Below, piece by piece: positions 27,234 to 36,697 of a DNA stretch of 64,000 nucleotides. The notes beneath the pieces are model-generated. The model ran no database searches. It worked only from the letters and a program-made list of their open reading frames with translations, and was not told where the DNA came from. The stretch's first letter is position 1, and the number at the start of each line of letters is the position of its first letter. This stretch comes from CAYVTM01 sp964454645 (lineage in GTDB: Bacteria; Bacteroidota; Bacteroidia; Sphingobacteriales; Sphingobacteriaceae): assembly GCA_964454645.1 (NCBI GenBank), contig CAYVTM010000005.1:62001-126000 (forward strand), in the 5' to 3' direction. The position numbers were made by a program, and so were the translations under genes.

Positions 27234-28484
27234 TTAGGTATTCAAATTATATTCTTTTATTTTACGATACAAGGTACGTTCAGAAATCCCCAGTTCCTGA
27301 GCTGCATATTTTCGTTTACCTTTATGCTTCTTCAGGGCTTTACGTATCAGATCGATTTCTTTTTCTTCCAGCGAAAGTGTTTCTTCCACTTCTTCAATAA
27401 CCGGATTGGCGATATTGTAGGCATTTGCCTGATAATTAGGCTGACCTACATATTGCGGCATTGCTAAAGCATTTCCGCCTTCCTCCAAAGGATGTATCTC
27501 TTTGTAAAGTTTATTAATAATATGCGTGTTGTTTTCTAAAAATTCATTGCCGTTTTCGGAATGCTGTAATAAATCGAGCACAATTTTTTTCAGATCCAAC
27601 AAATCTTTCTTCATGTCGAATAATACTTTATACAGAATATCACGTTCCGAAAATTCATTTTCTATATTACCCGACATACGCATCGGCAATTCTGTTACAG
27701 GTTGCTCATAGGGTAAATACTTAAGTAAGGCCTGTGCATCAATTTCCTTTTCTTTTTCTAAAACAGAGATTTGCTCAGCCAAATTCCTTAGCTGACGAAC
27801 ATTCCCCGGCCAGGTATAATTGGCAATCATGTTCTGCGCTTCTTCCGTCAGTTGTACATGCGGGCTTCTATACTTAGCCGAAAAATCGGAAATGAATTTT
27901 CGGAACAATAAATAAACGTCTTCTTTACGTTCCCGTAGTGCGGGAACTTTCAGGGGAACTGTATTGAGCCGATAGTATAAATCTTCTCTGAATTTTCCGC
28001 GTTGTACAGCATCGTAAACATTTACATTCGTAGCAGCAATAACACGTACATTTGTTTTTTGTACTTTGGAAGATCCTACCCGTAGATACTCTCCGCTTTC
28101 CAATACTCTTAACAAACGTGCCTGAGTACCCAGGGGGAGTTCGGCAACTTCATCTAAAAATATTGTTCCCCCATTCACTACTTCAAAATATCCCTTACGC
28201 GCCTCGTGTGCTCCGGTAAATGAACCCTTCTCATGTCCGAATAATTCCGAATCGATGGTTCCTTCGGGTATAGCACCGCAGTTTACAGCAATAAAAGGTC
28301 CGTGTTTACGGGCACTCAGCTGATGAATAATCTGAGAAAAAACTTCTTTACCGCTTCCGCTTTCACCACTTATTAAGACAGAAATATCCGTTGGCGCCAC
28401 TTGCCTGGCAACATCAATAGCTCTGTTTAATAAGGGAGAGTTCCCTATGATTCCGAATCTGTTTTTTATTTCCTGTTGTTCCAT
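27234..28484 (-). CDS. Sigma-54-type transcriptional activator (AAA+ domain plus Fis-type helix-turn-helix, no receiver)
   Basis: Enhancer-binding protein of the NtrC group without an N-terminal sensory domain; the AAA+ domain starts almost at once. Seen are Walker A GESGSGKE, the sigma-54 contact loop as GSFTGA (usual GAFTGA), Walker B GGTIFLDEVAELP, and sensor/arginine-finger regions. The C-terminal helix-turn-helix is KYAAQELGISERTLYRKIKE. The protein is about 416 residues from the ATG at 28484; a TTG-free upstream ATG at 28499 adds five residues. Lacking a receiver, it may be controlled by level or by a partner. It lies 52 bases behind miaB, and its targets may include groESL. Confidence 0.88.
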   Translation of the reverse strand: MEQQEIKNRFGIIGNSPLLNRAIDVARQVAPTDISVLISGESGSGKEVFSQIIHQLSARKHGPFIAVNCGAIPEGTIDSELFGHEKGSFTGAHEARKGYFEVVNGGTIFLDEVAELPLGTQARLLRVLESGEYLRVGSSKVQKTNVRVIAATNVNVYDAVQRGKFREDLYYRLNTVPLKVPALRERKEDVYLLFRKFISDFSAKYRSPHVQLTEEAQNMIANYTWPGNVRQLRNLAEQISVLEKEKEIDAQALLKYLPYEQPVTELPMRMSGNIENEFSERDILYKVLFDMKKDLLDLKKIVLDLLQHSENGNEFLENNTHIINKLYKEIHPLEEGGNALAMPQYVGQPNYQANAYNIANPVIEEVEETLSLEEKEIDLIRKALKKHKGKRKYAAQELGISERTLYRKIKEYNLNT

Positions 28485-28536
28485 ATTGATGTGATACACG
28501 CTAAACTATTCAAAGGATAAACGCTTGTTAAATAAA

Positions 28537-29958
28537 TTAGTTTACAATACGTCCCTGAAGTGATGCTGAAGTGCAACGCTCAACCAATACATCCACATAA
28601 TCTCCGGGTTTATAACGTTCGTCTTTAGGAAAAATAAGAACCATATTATGGTCGGTTCTTCCACTATAATCTTTATCCGATTTTTTAGAAGTACGTTCAA
28701 TCAATACTTTTTCGACTTTCCCGATATAGGTTTTTAAAATTTCATATTGTTGTTGATGTTGCAGTGTCACAATCTCCGTTAAGCGACGCGACTTTACCTC
28801 TTCGGGAACATCATCTTCATATTTCTTTGCTGCCGGTGTCCCGGGACGCTCGGAATAAATAAACATATAAGCCTGATGATATTTTACTTCTTTCATTAAG
28901 TTCAATGTACCCTGATGCTCTTCTTCCGTTTCGGAACAAAAACCGGTAATCACATCTGTAGATATTGCACATTCAGGCATAATACGACGAATGGTTTGCA
29001 CCCGTTCCATATACCATTCGCGATCATAGGTTCTGTTCATCAGTTCGAGTATTCGCGAATTCCCCGACTGCACAGGCAAGTGAATGTATTTACAAATATT
29101 GTTATACTTCTTCATGGTATATAACACCTCGTCGGTAATATCTTTGGGATGTGAAGTAGAAAAGCGAACACGTAACTGAGGATCGATCAGGGCTACCCGC
29201 TCTAATAACTGTGCAAAGTTTACATGTTCAGCCCCGTCTTCAGAAGACCATTTATACGAATCAACATTCTGCCCCAACAAGGTTACTTCTTTATACCCTG
29301 CATTCACCAATGCACGCACTTCATTTACAATAGAATCTGCGTCACGGCTCCGCTCGCGGCCACGTGTAAAAGGAACTACACAAAAGGAACACATATTATC
29401 GCATCCACGCATGATGGAAACAAATGCAGTGATACCATTACTGTCGATACGTATCGGACTGATATCCGCATAGGTTTCTTCACGCGATAATAAAACATTT
29501 ACCGCACGATCGCCCTCATCTACCCTTTCTATTAAATTCGGAAGATCTCGGTATGCATCCGGCCCTACAACCAAATCCACCAGTTTCTCTTCTTCTAAAA
29601 ATTTCGATTTTAAACGCTCCGCCATACATCCCAATACCCCAATCAACATTCCGGGATTCCTGCTCTTTGCTGCCCCAAATTCTTTCAATCGGTTTCGAAC
29701 CCGCTGTTCAGCATTCTCACGAATCGAACAGGTATTAATAAAAATGACATCTGCTTCCGCAAAATTGTTCGTAGTCTCAAAACCCATATCACTCATTATG
29801 GATGCAACAATTTCACTGTCCGAAAAATTCATCGCACAACCATAACTCTCCAGATACATTTTCCGGGATGCAGTTTGCCCCTGCTTATTTTTCAACACCA
29901 GGGCCTCTCCCTGACGTGATTCATCGTGTTCTTTTATTGAAATTCCTGTATCTAACAT
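28537..29958 (-). CDS. miaB: tRNA-2-methylthio-N6-dimethylallyladenosine synthase MiaB
   Basis: Radical-SAM methylthiotransferase that adds the 2-methylthio group to i6A37 of tRNAs reading UNN codons. The 473-residue protein has the N-terminal MTTase domain with three Cys (SYGCAMN, NTCSIRENAE, GCMAER), the radical-SAM motif RGCDNMCSFCVVPFTRG with Cys spaced CxxxCxxC, and a C-terminal TRAM domain. About 30 residues precede the first conserved motif. It heads the cluster that ends at groEL. Confidence 0.95.
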   Translation of the reverse strand: MLDTGISIKEHDESRQGEALVLKNKQGQTASRKMYLESYGCAMNFSDSEIVASIMSDMGFETTNNFAEADVIFINTCSIRENAEQRVRNRLKEFGAAKSRNPGMLIGVLGCMAERLKSKFLEEEKLVDLVVGPDAYRDLPNLIERVDEGDRAVNVLLSREETYADISPIRIDSNGITAFVSIMRGCDNMCSFCVVPFTRGRERSRDADSIVNEVRALVNAGYKEVTLLGQNVDSYKWSSEDGAEHVNFAQLLERVALIDPQLRVRFSTSHPKDITDEVLYTMKKYNNICKYIHLPVQSGNSRILELMNRTYDREWYMERVQTIRRIMPECAISTDVITGFCSETEEEHQGTLNLMKEVKYHQAYMFIYSERPGTPAAKKYEDDVPEEVKSRRLTEIVTLQHQQQYEILKTYIGKVEKVLIERTSKKSDKDYSGRTDHNMVLIFPKDERYKPGDYVDVLVERCTSASLQGRIVN

Positions 29959-30200
29959 TGCAAATGTCCTTTAGAAGGCGCAAATTAATAAATTATATGA
30001 AAAATTGTCAGTATTAATTTACATTCGCTTGTTATTTAACCATTTACATATCCGAAAATTACGACAGCCTCTGTTTATATGCTTAAACATCTTTTTTAGC
30101 CCTTTCAAAAACACGATAATCGAAGCATAGGCAAAAACCTTTCGATATAAATGCTTAACTTGTTCAGGAAATATTAATTAAGCCTGATTCAAACTATTCA

Positions 30201-32018
30201 ATGAACTTTCTTCGTAAACGTAAAAAGGGAATTAAAAGAATTGCCACAGTTTTGGTGTGTATGGTAGTGGTAAGCATTGCAACGGCCTGGTATATCAGCT
30301 ATAAATGGGAACCTGTTCTGAGTTCGATTGTAAAAGATACAATACTAAAATCTACAGGGGGGCTTTATCGCATCGAATTTGAATCCATAAACCTGAATAT
30401 ACTAAGTGGAAAAATTCGTTTGGAGCAATTGCAAATCATTCCCGATACAGCTGTTTACCATCGTTTAAAAAAAACGAATACAATTCCGCTGTACCTGTTC
30501 AACATACGTTTAGAAAAAATCGTTGTAAACCGCTATAATCCTTTCGACTTATACTTCAACAAAACATTGGACGTGTACAGCATCAATGTACACGACCCCG
30601 AAATAGAAGTTATTAACTATATCAATCGTCCTAAACAAGCCAAAGATTCGATTTATAAAAATCCTTACGATATTATTAAAAACACACTCCGGTCGGCACA
30701 TATCGACCACATTAATATTATTAACGCTAAGCTTACTTATATCAGCGACTATGACAGTATCCGTAAAAGTCAGCTTATTAATTTCTCGGGCATACAGTTG
30801 AAGAATTTGATTATTGACTCCGGCTCTGTATCCGATTCCACACGTCCTTTTTATAGTGATGATATTCGTTTCAGTATTGGTAATTTTCAAATACCGATGC
30901 GCGATAGCTTATATATACTTTCTTTCGAAGAAGCAAATGCCACAACCGGTAACTCTACTGTAGAATGTTATAATTTAAAAATTATACCCCGTTATGATGA
31001 AGAACATTTTCAATCGGTTGATGGCTTTCGGAAAGCACGTTTCGACTTAAATATTAAGGAGGTTCGATTAAAGGGTTTTGATTTTAAAAAATTATTTTCG
31101 GATCATGAAATTATAGCGGAAAAATTACTAATAAGAAATATTCTTGCAAATGTGCATACTAATAAACGTATTCCATACACTCCCGGAAAAGAAAGGCGTT
31201 TTCTGATGGAAAGCCTGGAGGATATCAAGATCCCTTTTGTTTTTAAAATTACAGATATCCAAAAATCGCGCTTAAACTATTCGGAGTATGACGAGAAAAT
31301 TGATCATAGATGGAATATATTTTTTCAAAATTTTACGCTCAAGGCTTATAACCTGACTAACCATCCAGACTATAAACAGTTAAACTCATTGACAAAAATG
31401 AATGCCAGAGCAAACTTTAATGATATCGGAGATATGTCAGTCGATTTAAAGTTTTATCATGGTATGAATCCCGGTGAGTTTAGCTGTAACGGAAGTTTTG
31501 GAGCGATGGATCTAACAAAGCTGAATCATATTGTTACTCCTTTCTCCAAAGTAGAAATAGCCAACTGTGATGTTAAAAAAATAACATTTACAATGCGCGG
31601 TGATAAAAGAGCAATGCGTGTAAACATGAGCATGCCTTATGAAGATTTACGGATAGTGGTATTGCAAATGGATTCGAACGAACAACAATTAAAGCGGCAG
31701 GGGTTCATATCTATGTTAGCGAATTTGATTGTTGTTAAAAAAGATAACCCGCGCAATGGAAACGATCTGTATAGTCCCTCCTTTATTTTTTCCAGAAAAC
31801 ATGAACAAAGCTTTTTCTCCTTCTTATGGAAAGGGCTATTCAAGGGAATTAAGGAAACCATCGGATTAAGCACGTCAATGGAGACGGAGATACAGAAAAG
31901 AATTAATGCCCTGAAGGAAACAAAATCACAACGTGAAGAGTTAAGACGGATGAAAGAAGAACTCAAAGAGGTTAGGGTCCAGAAAAGAGAAGAGCGAAAG
32001 AGCAAACGTAACAGGTAA
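30201..32018 (+). CDS. Large AsmA-like membrane-anchored protein of unknown function
   Basis: A 605-residue protein with one N-terminal membrane helix (about residues 13-33) after a very basic start, then a long periplasmic part. The part just after the helix (VLSSIVKDTILKSTGGLYRI ... NLNILSGKIRLEQLQI) is the pattern of AsmA/DUF748-type proteins, which are now seen as bridge-like lipid carriers between membranes. The last 45 residues are highly charged and predicted coiled (ETKSQREELRRMKEELKEV). It is transcribed alone ahead of the peroxidase gene. The AsmA link is by pattern only. Confidence 0.7.
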   Translation: MNFLRKRKKGIKRIATVLVCMVVVSIATAWYISYKWEPVLSSIVKDTILKSTGGLYRIEFESINLNILSGKIRLEQLQIIPDTAVYHRLKKTNTIPLYLFNIRLEKIVVNRYNPFDLYFNKTLDVYSINVHDPEIEVINYINRPKQAKDSIYKNPYDIIKNTLRSAHIDHINIINAKLTYISDYDSIRKSQLINFSGIQLKNLIIDSGSVSDSTRPFYSDDIRFSIGNFQIPMRDSLYILSFEEANATTGNSTVECYNLKIIPRYDEEHFQSVDGFRKARFDLNIKEVRLKGFDFKKLFSDHEIIAEKLLIRNILANVHTNKRIPYTPGKERRFLMESLEDIKIPFVFKITDIQKSRLNYSEYDEKIDHRWNIFFQNFTLKAYNLTNHPDYKQLNSLTKMNARANFNDIGDMSVDLKFYHGMNPGEFSCNGSFGAMDLTKLNHIVTPFSKVEIANCDVKKITFTMRGDKRAMRVNMSMPYEDLRIVVLQMDSNEQQLKRQGFISMLANLIVVKKDNPRNGNDLYSPSFIFSRKHEQSFFSFLWKGLFKGIKETIGLSTSMETEIQKRINALKETKSQREELRRMKEELKEVRVQKREERKSKRNR

Positions 32019-32104
32019 ATTAATGGAACGGAAAAAAGTTTGATCTCAGAAATAGTTTGAACCAAATATAAATCCTAATTTTACACATTCAGAATCCGAA
32101 CAAG

Positions 32105-32674
32105 ATGAAAGTAGCAATGACTCTGTTAGCCTCCCTGGCATCCTGTTTAGGAATGGGAGAGACAAAAAGTAAACCCTTAAATTATATTCCAAAAGAGATG
32201 AAAACTTCTTTTCATGATTTTAAGATGAAATCGCTGGATGGTGAATGGATCGATTTCAGTATATACAAAGGCAGAAAAGTTTTAGTAGTAAATACTGCTT
32301 CCGAATGCGGATATACTCCACAATATGCCGACCTGCAAAAACTTCACGAAAAATACGGAGACAAGGTTGTAATACTAGGGTTTCCGGCAAATAATTTCGG
32401 AGGACAAGAACCGGGAACGAATGAAGATATTAAAGAATTCTGTTCAAAAAATTATGGAGTAACTTTTCAGATGTTCGAAAAGGTTAGTGTGCTTGGTAAT
32501 GATGCATGTGATTTATACAAATGGCTTTCAAACAAAGATCTCAATGGTTGGAATGACCAGGCTCCCGAATGGAATTTCAACAAGTACCTGATTAACGAAA
32601 AGGGAGAACTGGAAAAATACTTTTCTTCTAAGGTGAAACCGGATGGATCGGAAATAGTAAATGCTATTCAATAA
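32105..32674 (+). CDS. Glutathione-peroxidase-family lipoprotein (thiol peroxidase)
   Basis: Reduces hydroperoxides with electrons from thioredoxin or glutathione. The 189-residue protein starts with a lipoprotein-type signal (LLASLASC, Cys14). The catalytic tetrad parts are present: Cys in NTASECGYT near residue 63, Gln in FPANNFGGQEPG near 101, and Trp/Asn in the PEWNFNKYLI segment near 157. Bacterial enzymes with Cys usually prefer thioredoxin. The lipobox puts it in the periplasm or outer membrane, unlike the cytoplasmic E. coli BtuE. Confidence 0.9.
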   Translation: MKVAMTLLASLASCLGMGETKSKPLNYIPKEMKTSFHDFKMKSLDGEWIDFSIYKGRKVLVVNTASECGYTPQYADLQKLHEKYGDKVVILGFPANNFGGQEPGTNEDIKEFCSKNYGVTFQMFEKVSVLGNDACDLYKWLSNKDLNGWNDQAPEWNFNKYLINEKGELEKYFSSKVKPDGSEIVNAIQ

Positions 32675-32798
32675 TAAAGAATCTCATTTATTTTAACCCC
32701 AAAAACCCTATTATTTGTATTGTACTGTAACAAATATGTTCGGTCATTTTTTTATATCCCCTCAAAATCATCATATTTGATTTAATAAAATTATAGTT

Positions 32799-33602
32799 AT
32801 GAAAAAAATAGTTGCGACAGTCAGCCTGATTTTAGTATGTAGCGTTTTAGCCTTTTCCGTACAGGCGAAAGAGAAAAAAAGTAAGAAAGGTAAAGATAGT
32901 TATGTAGTCATTAGGACAAGCTATGGCGACATGGTCTTAAAATTATACAATGAAACACCTTTACATCGCGATAATTTCGTAAAACTTGTACGTGAAGGTT
33001 TTTATGACAGCCTGTTATTTCATCGTGTTATCAAAGATTTTATGATTCAGGGTGGGGATCCTAATTCTAAACACGCAGTTGCCGGCCAATCCTTAGGAAA
33101 TGGAGAAGTAAAGGGCGTACCTCGTATCCCTGCTGAATTTAATCCGAGCTTATACCATAAGAAAGGCGCTTTATCAGCAGCACGCGACAATAACCCACAA
33201 AAAGCAAGCAGCAATTGTCAGTTCTATATTGTACAAGGTCGTACTTTTTCGGATGCAGAATTAAATTCAATGGAGAAACGTAGCGGTTTAACCTATACTG
33301 ATGCACAACGTACAATGTATAAGACAATTGGAGGAACACCCCATCTGGATAATGGCTATACCGTTTTCGGTGAGCTATTACACGGGTTCTCGGTTTTAGA
33401 TCAGATTGCTGCAACAAAAACGGTTTCAGAACGCCCGGTACAAGATATTCGAATAGAAATGAAAATGCTGAAAAAGTATAAGCCCCAAAAATATAAGTCC
33501 GAAAATATAGTAGCCAACAACCCTTCAAAGAATACGCCTGAGATTGTCGACAAAAAAGCTAATGCCAAAGATGAAGTGGAATTAGGCCAGGATAACGAAT
33601 AG
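32799..33602 (+). CDS. Exported cyclophilin-type peptidyl-prolyl isomerase
   Basis: Catalyses cis-trans isomerisation of proline bonds during folding outside the cytoplasm. A signal peptide ends near residue 23 (SVQAK) and is followed by a lysine-rich stretch. The cyclophilin domain runs from about 35 to 225 with FHRVIKDFMIQGGDPNSK near 75 and a GALSAAR motif near 127. The last 40 residues are charged and of low complexity. It heads a tight operon: exonuclease III follows after 5 bases, then hutI and hutG. The combination is functionally mixed. Confidence 0.93.
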   Translation: MKKIVATVSLILVCSVLAFSVQAKEKKSKKGKDSYVVIRTSYGDMVLKLYNETPLHRDNFVKLVREGFYDSLLFHRVIKDFMIQGGDPNSKHAVAGQSLGNGEVKGVPRIPAEFNPSLYHKKGALSAARDNNPQKASSNCQFYIVQGRTFSDAELNSMEKRSGLTYTDAQRTMYKTIGGTPHLDNGYTVFGELLHGFSVLDQIAATKTVSERPVQDIRIEMKMLKKYKPQKYKSENIVANNPSKNTPEIVDKKANAKDEVELGQDNE

Positions 33603-33607
33603 TACGA

Positions 33608-34381
33608 ATGAAGATTATATCCTACAACGTAAACGGAATACGCTCTGCGATAAATAAGAATTGGCTGGCCTGGCTACAGGCTGCTGATCCCGATGTAGTG
33701 TGTTTACAGGAAATCAAAGCACAACCCGACCAGATAGCTGCCGAATTACGAATGGTAGAAGATATGGGTTATCATCATTTTTGGTATCCTGCCGAGAAGA
33801 AAGGGTATAGCGGAGTTGCTATCCTCAGTAAGAAGAACCCGAATCAAATAAGCTATGGTTGTGGGCATGAACAATACGATAAAGAAGGCCGTGTTATACG
33901 AGCCGACTTTGACGAGTGTTCGGTGATGAGTGTTTACTTACCTTCGGGATCGAGTGGGGAGGAGCGCCAGCAGGTAAAATTTGAATTTATGGATTTCTTT
34001 CTTCCTTATATTACAGAATTACGTTGGAAATATCCGGAACTTATTATTTCGGGAGATTATAATATTTGCCACCGACCCATCGATATTCACAACCCCAAAT
34101 CAAATGCCAACTCATCAGGTTTCTTACCCGAAGAACGCGCATGGATGGAAAAACTCATCCAGAGCGGATTTATTGACACCTTCCGGCATTTTAATTCCGA
34201 GCCACACAACTATACCTGGTGGAGTTTTCGTGCCAATGCACGTGCAAAAAATTTAGGATGGAGAATCGATTATCATCTGGCGACAAAAGAGTTGTCGGAT
34301 AAATTAAAACGCGCCGCAATACTTTCCGAAGCTAAGCATTCGGATCATTGTCCCATATTACTCGAACTTAATTTTGGATGA
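33608..34381 (+). CDS. xth: Exodeoxyribonuclease III (AP endonuclease)
   Basis: Cuts DNA at abasic sites and removes 3'-blocking groups in base-excision repair. The 257-residue protein has the Mg-binding start MKIISYNVNGIRSA, the LQEIKAQPDQ motif with catalytic Glu near residue 37, SGDYNICHRPIDI with the catalytic Asp/Asn near 148, and the ending SDHCPILLEL with Asp-His. It is 5 bases behind the cyclophilin gene and its stop is one base from the hutI start. Confidence 0.95.
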   Translation: MKIISYNVNGIRSAINKNWLAWLQAADPDVVCLQEIKAQPDQIAAELRMVEDMGYHHFWYPAEKKGYSGVAILSKKNPNQISYGCGHEQYDKEGRVIRADFDECSVMSVYLPSGSSGEERQQVKFEFMDFFLPYITELRWKYPELIISGDYNICHRPIDIHNPKSNANSSGFLPEERAWMEKLIQSGFIDTFRHFNSEPHNYTWWSFRANARAKNLGWRIDYHLATKELSDKLKRAAILSEAKHSDHCPILLELNFG

Positions 34382-34382
34382 T

Positions 34383-35654
34383 ATGCTTATCATTAAAAAT
34401 ATCAAGAAAATTGTAGGCATTTTACCTAAGAATACTAAAGTATTAAAGGGTGCTGAAATGCAACAAATGGAAACTCTCGACAATGCCTACATAATTATTG
34501 ATGGGGCAGGAAAAATTAAGTCAATGGGGGCTATGAAAGATTTCTCACAAGAGGAAGATCTCTTAAAAGAATTACCGACAAGTACTATCCGAAATACCAT
34601 AACTATCCATGCACAGGGAAAAATACTCTTCCCCTGTTGGTGCGATTCGCATTCGCATATTGTTTATGCAGGAAGCCGTGAACAAGAATTTGTGGATCGT
34701 ATTAAAGGATTATCTTATGAAGAGATTGCGGAAAACGGGGGTGGAATTTTAAACTCCGCAAAACGTTTGAACGATACACCTATTGAAGCACTGCTGGAAC
34801 AATCCTGGAATCGCCTGGAAGAAGTAAAACATTTAGGAACCGGAGCAATAGAAATTAAAAGCGGCTATGGACTAAGTGTTGAAGGAGAACTAAAAATGCT
34901 GCGTGTGATCCAAAAGCTGAAAGAACTTTCATCGGTCACTATCAAGGCTACATTTTTAGGCGCGCATGCATATCCTTTACAATACAAAGAAAACCATCAG
35001 GCATATATCGATTTGATTATTCAAAAAATGTTACCACAAATTGCTGATGAAGGTTTAGCTGATTATATAGATGCTTTTTGTGAATTTGGATTTTTCAGCA
35101 CTTCCGAGACCGAACAAATATTGGAAGCCGGAGAACGTTATGGATTAAAGGCGAAAATACACGCCAATCAATTACATTATTCGGGCGGGGTACAATTGGG
35201 TGTTAAGCATGGTGCTGTTTCTGTCGATCATTTGGAGTGTGTCGGAGATGATGAAATAAAAGTATTGAAAAAGGGAAGTACCATCGGTACGCTATTGCCT
35301 TCTGCTGCTTATTTTCTTGGAATAAAATATCAACCGGCAAGAAAAATGATTGATGCCGGATTACCCATCGCATTAGCTACCGACTATAATCCGGGATCAT
35401 CACCCAGCGGGAATATGCCCTTTGTACTTTCATTGGCTTGTACACAATTAAAGATGAGTCCGGAGGAAGCCATAAACGCTGCAACAATTAACGGGGCTTA
35501 TGCAATGGAAGTCAATAAAATATTGGGAAGTATTACCATAGGTAAGCAGGCTAATGTATTCCTGACTAAAGAAATTCCATCGTATGCGTTTCTTCCCTAC
35601 GCTTTCGGAAGTAATGTGATTGATACCGTTATCATCAAAGGTAAAATACAATAG
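34383..35654 (+). CDS. hutI: Imidazolonepropionase
   Basis: Third enzyme of histidine breakdown; opens 4-imidazolone-5-propanoate to N-formimidoyl-glutamate in the cytoplasm. The protein is about 423 residues from the ATG at 34383. The metal-binding DSHSHIVYAGSREQE near residue 92 is followed by a lysine/His region (GAIEIKSGYGLS) and the second His at AKIHANQLH near 260. The Asp of ATDYNPGSSPSGN lies near 340. The start is one base behind the xth stop. hutU and hutH are not in the window. Confidence 0.93.
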   Translation: MLIIKNIKKIVGILPKNTKVLKGAEMQQMETLDNAYIIIDGAGKIKSMGAMKDFSQEEDLLKELPTSTIRNTITIHAQGKILFPCWCDSHSHIVYAGSREQEFVDRIKGLSYEEIAENGGGILNSAKRLNDTPIEALLEQSWNRLEEVKHLGTGAIEIKSGYGLSVEGELKMLRVIQKLKELSSVTIKATFLGAHAYPLQYKENHQAYIDLIIQKMLPQIADEGLADYIDAFCEFGFFSTSETEQILEAGERYGLKAKIHANQLHYSGGVQLGVKHGAVSVDHLECVGDDEIKVLKKGSTIGTLLPSAAYFLGIKYQPARKMIDAGLPIALATDYNPGSSPSGNMPFVLSLACTQLKMSPEEAINAATINGAYAMEVNKILGSITIGKQANVFLTKEIPSYAFLPYAFGSNVIDTVIIKGKIQ

Positions 35655-35655
35655 T

Positions 35656-36690
35656 ATGCCGACTTATCCATTTGTTTTTTATGATCGTAATTTTCTAAAC
35701 AAGGCTATTTCATTCAGAGATCATGAAACAAAACTGGGAGAGTGTGTGCGGTGTCTGGAAAATCCTGAAGGTGATTTTAAAAAACAATTAATACGAAGTG
35801 ATGCAAGCTTTGTTATTATTGGAATTCCTGAAGATATAGGAATCAAGGCTAACCTTGGAAGAGCGGGAGCTCAATCTGCCTGGGAACAAGCTTTATATTC
35901 CCTGCTCAATATACAAAGCAATACCTATTTACAAGGTTCCGAGATTTTTGTATTGGGACATTTCAATTTCCCGGATTTACAAAAACAAGCGGAAAAACTT
36001 CAGACCTCTATCCCTGCCGATTTAGAGAAGTTACGAATACTTGTTTCAGAAATGGATCGGGCAATTACCCGTTTAATTACTGAAGTTATTTCATGCAATA
36101 AAAAAGTGATTGTTATCGGAGGTGGACATAACAATGCTTATCCCTGCATAAAAAGTGCTTCACTTGCATTTAATCAAAAAATAAATGTAATTAATTTCGA
36201 CCCGCATTCCGATTTCAGGAACTTGGAAGGAAGGCATAGCGGGAACGCATTCAGTTATGCGAAAGAAGAAGGATTATTAGATAAATATGTAGTGTTCGGA
36301 TTGCATGAGAATTATTCTCCCGATACTATCACTCAAAGATTATTAAACGATACATCGATACATATACACACCTTCGAAGAATTATTTATTCGTAAAGAAA
36401 AAAATGTGGAAGACAGTTTAATGCAATCCTTAACATTTCTATCGGATAAACCCTGCGGTATAGAATTAGATATGGATGGAATTGCACAAATGCCGAGTAG
36501 CGCGATAAGCCCGACAGGCTTTAGTTTAGAACAGATCCGGCATTATATACATGTCAGTGCGAAACAATTAAAGGTCCCGTATTTTCATATTGCTGAAGGA
36601 GCGCCTGCATTAGCACCAAACACAAGCAACAATCAGGTAGGGAAAGCCATCGCTTATTTAGTCAGCGACTTTATTAAGGCGGTCATATAA
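35656..36690 (+). CDS. hutG: Formimidoylglutamase, arginase superfamily
   Basis: Hydrolyses N-formimidoyl-L-glutamate to glutamate and formamide, the last histidine-degradation step. The protein is about 344 residues from the ATG at 35656, one base behind the hutI stop. All binuclear manganese ligands of the arginase family can be seen: His in IGGGHNNAYP near 157, Asp-His-Asp in NFDPHSDFR near 182, and the Asp pair in IELDMDGIAQ near 275. Agmatinase or arginase are alternatives by fold, but pairing with hutI favours HutG. It converges on the gasdermin-like gene with a 7-base gap. Confidence 0.88.
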   Translation: MPTYPFVFYDRNFLNKAISFRDHETKLGECVRCLENPEGDFKKQLIRSDASFVIIGIPEDIGIKANLGRAGAQSAWEQALYSLLNIQSNTYLQGSEIFVLGHFNFPDLQKQAEKLQTSIPADLEKLRILVSEMDRAITRLITEVISCNKKVIVIGGGHNNAYPCIKSASLAFNQKINVINFDPHSDFRNLEGRHSGNAFSYAKEEGLLDKYVVFGLHENYSPDTITQRLLNDTSIHIHTFEELFIRKEKNVEDSLMQSLTFLSDKPCGIELDMDGIAQMPSSAISPTGFSLEQIRHYIHVSAKQLKVPYFHIAEGAPALAPNTSNNQVGKAIAYLVSDFIKAVI

Positions 36691-36697
36691 ACGTTTA

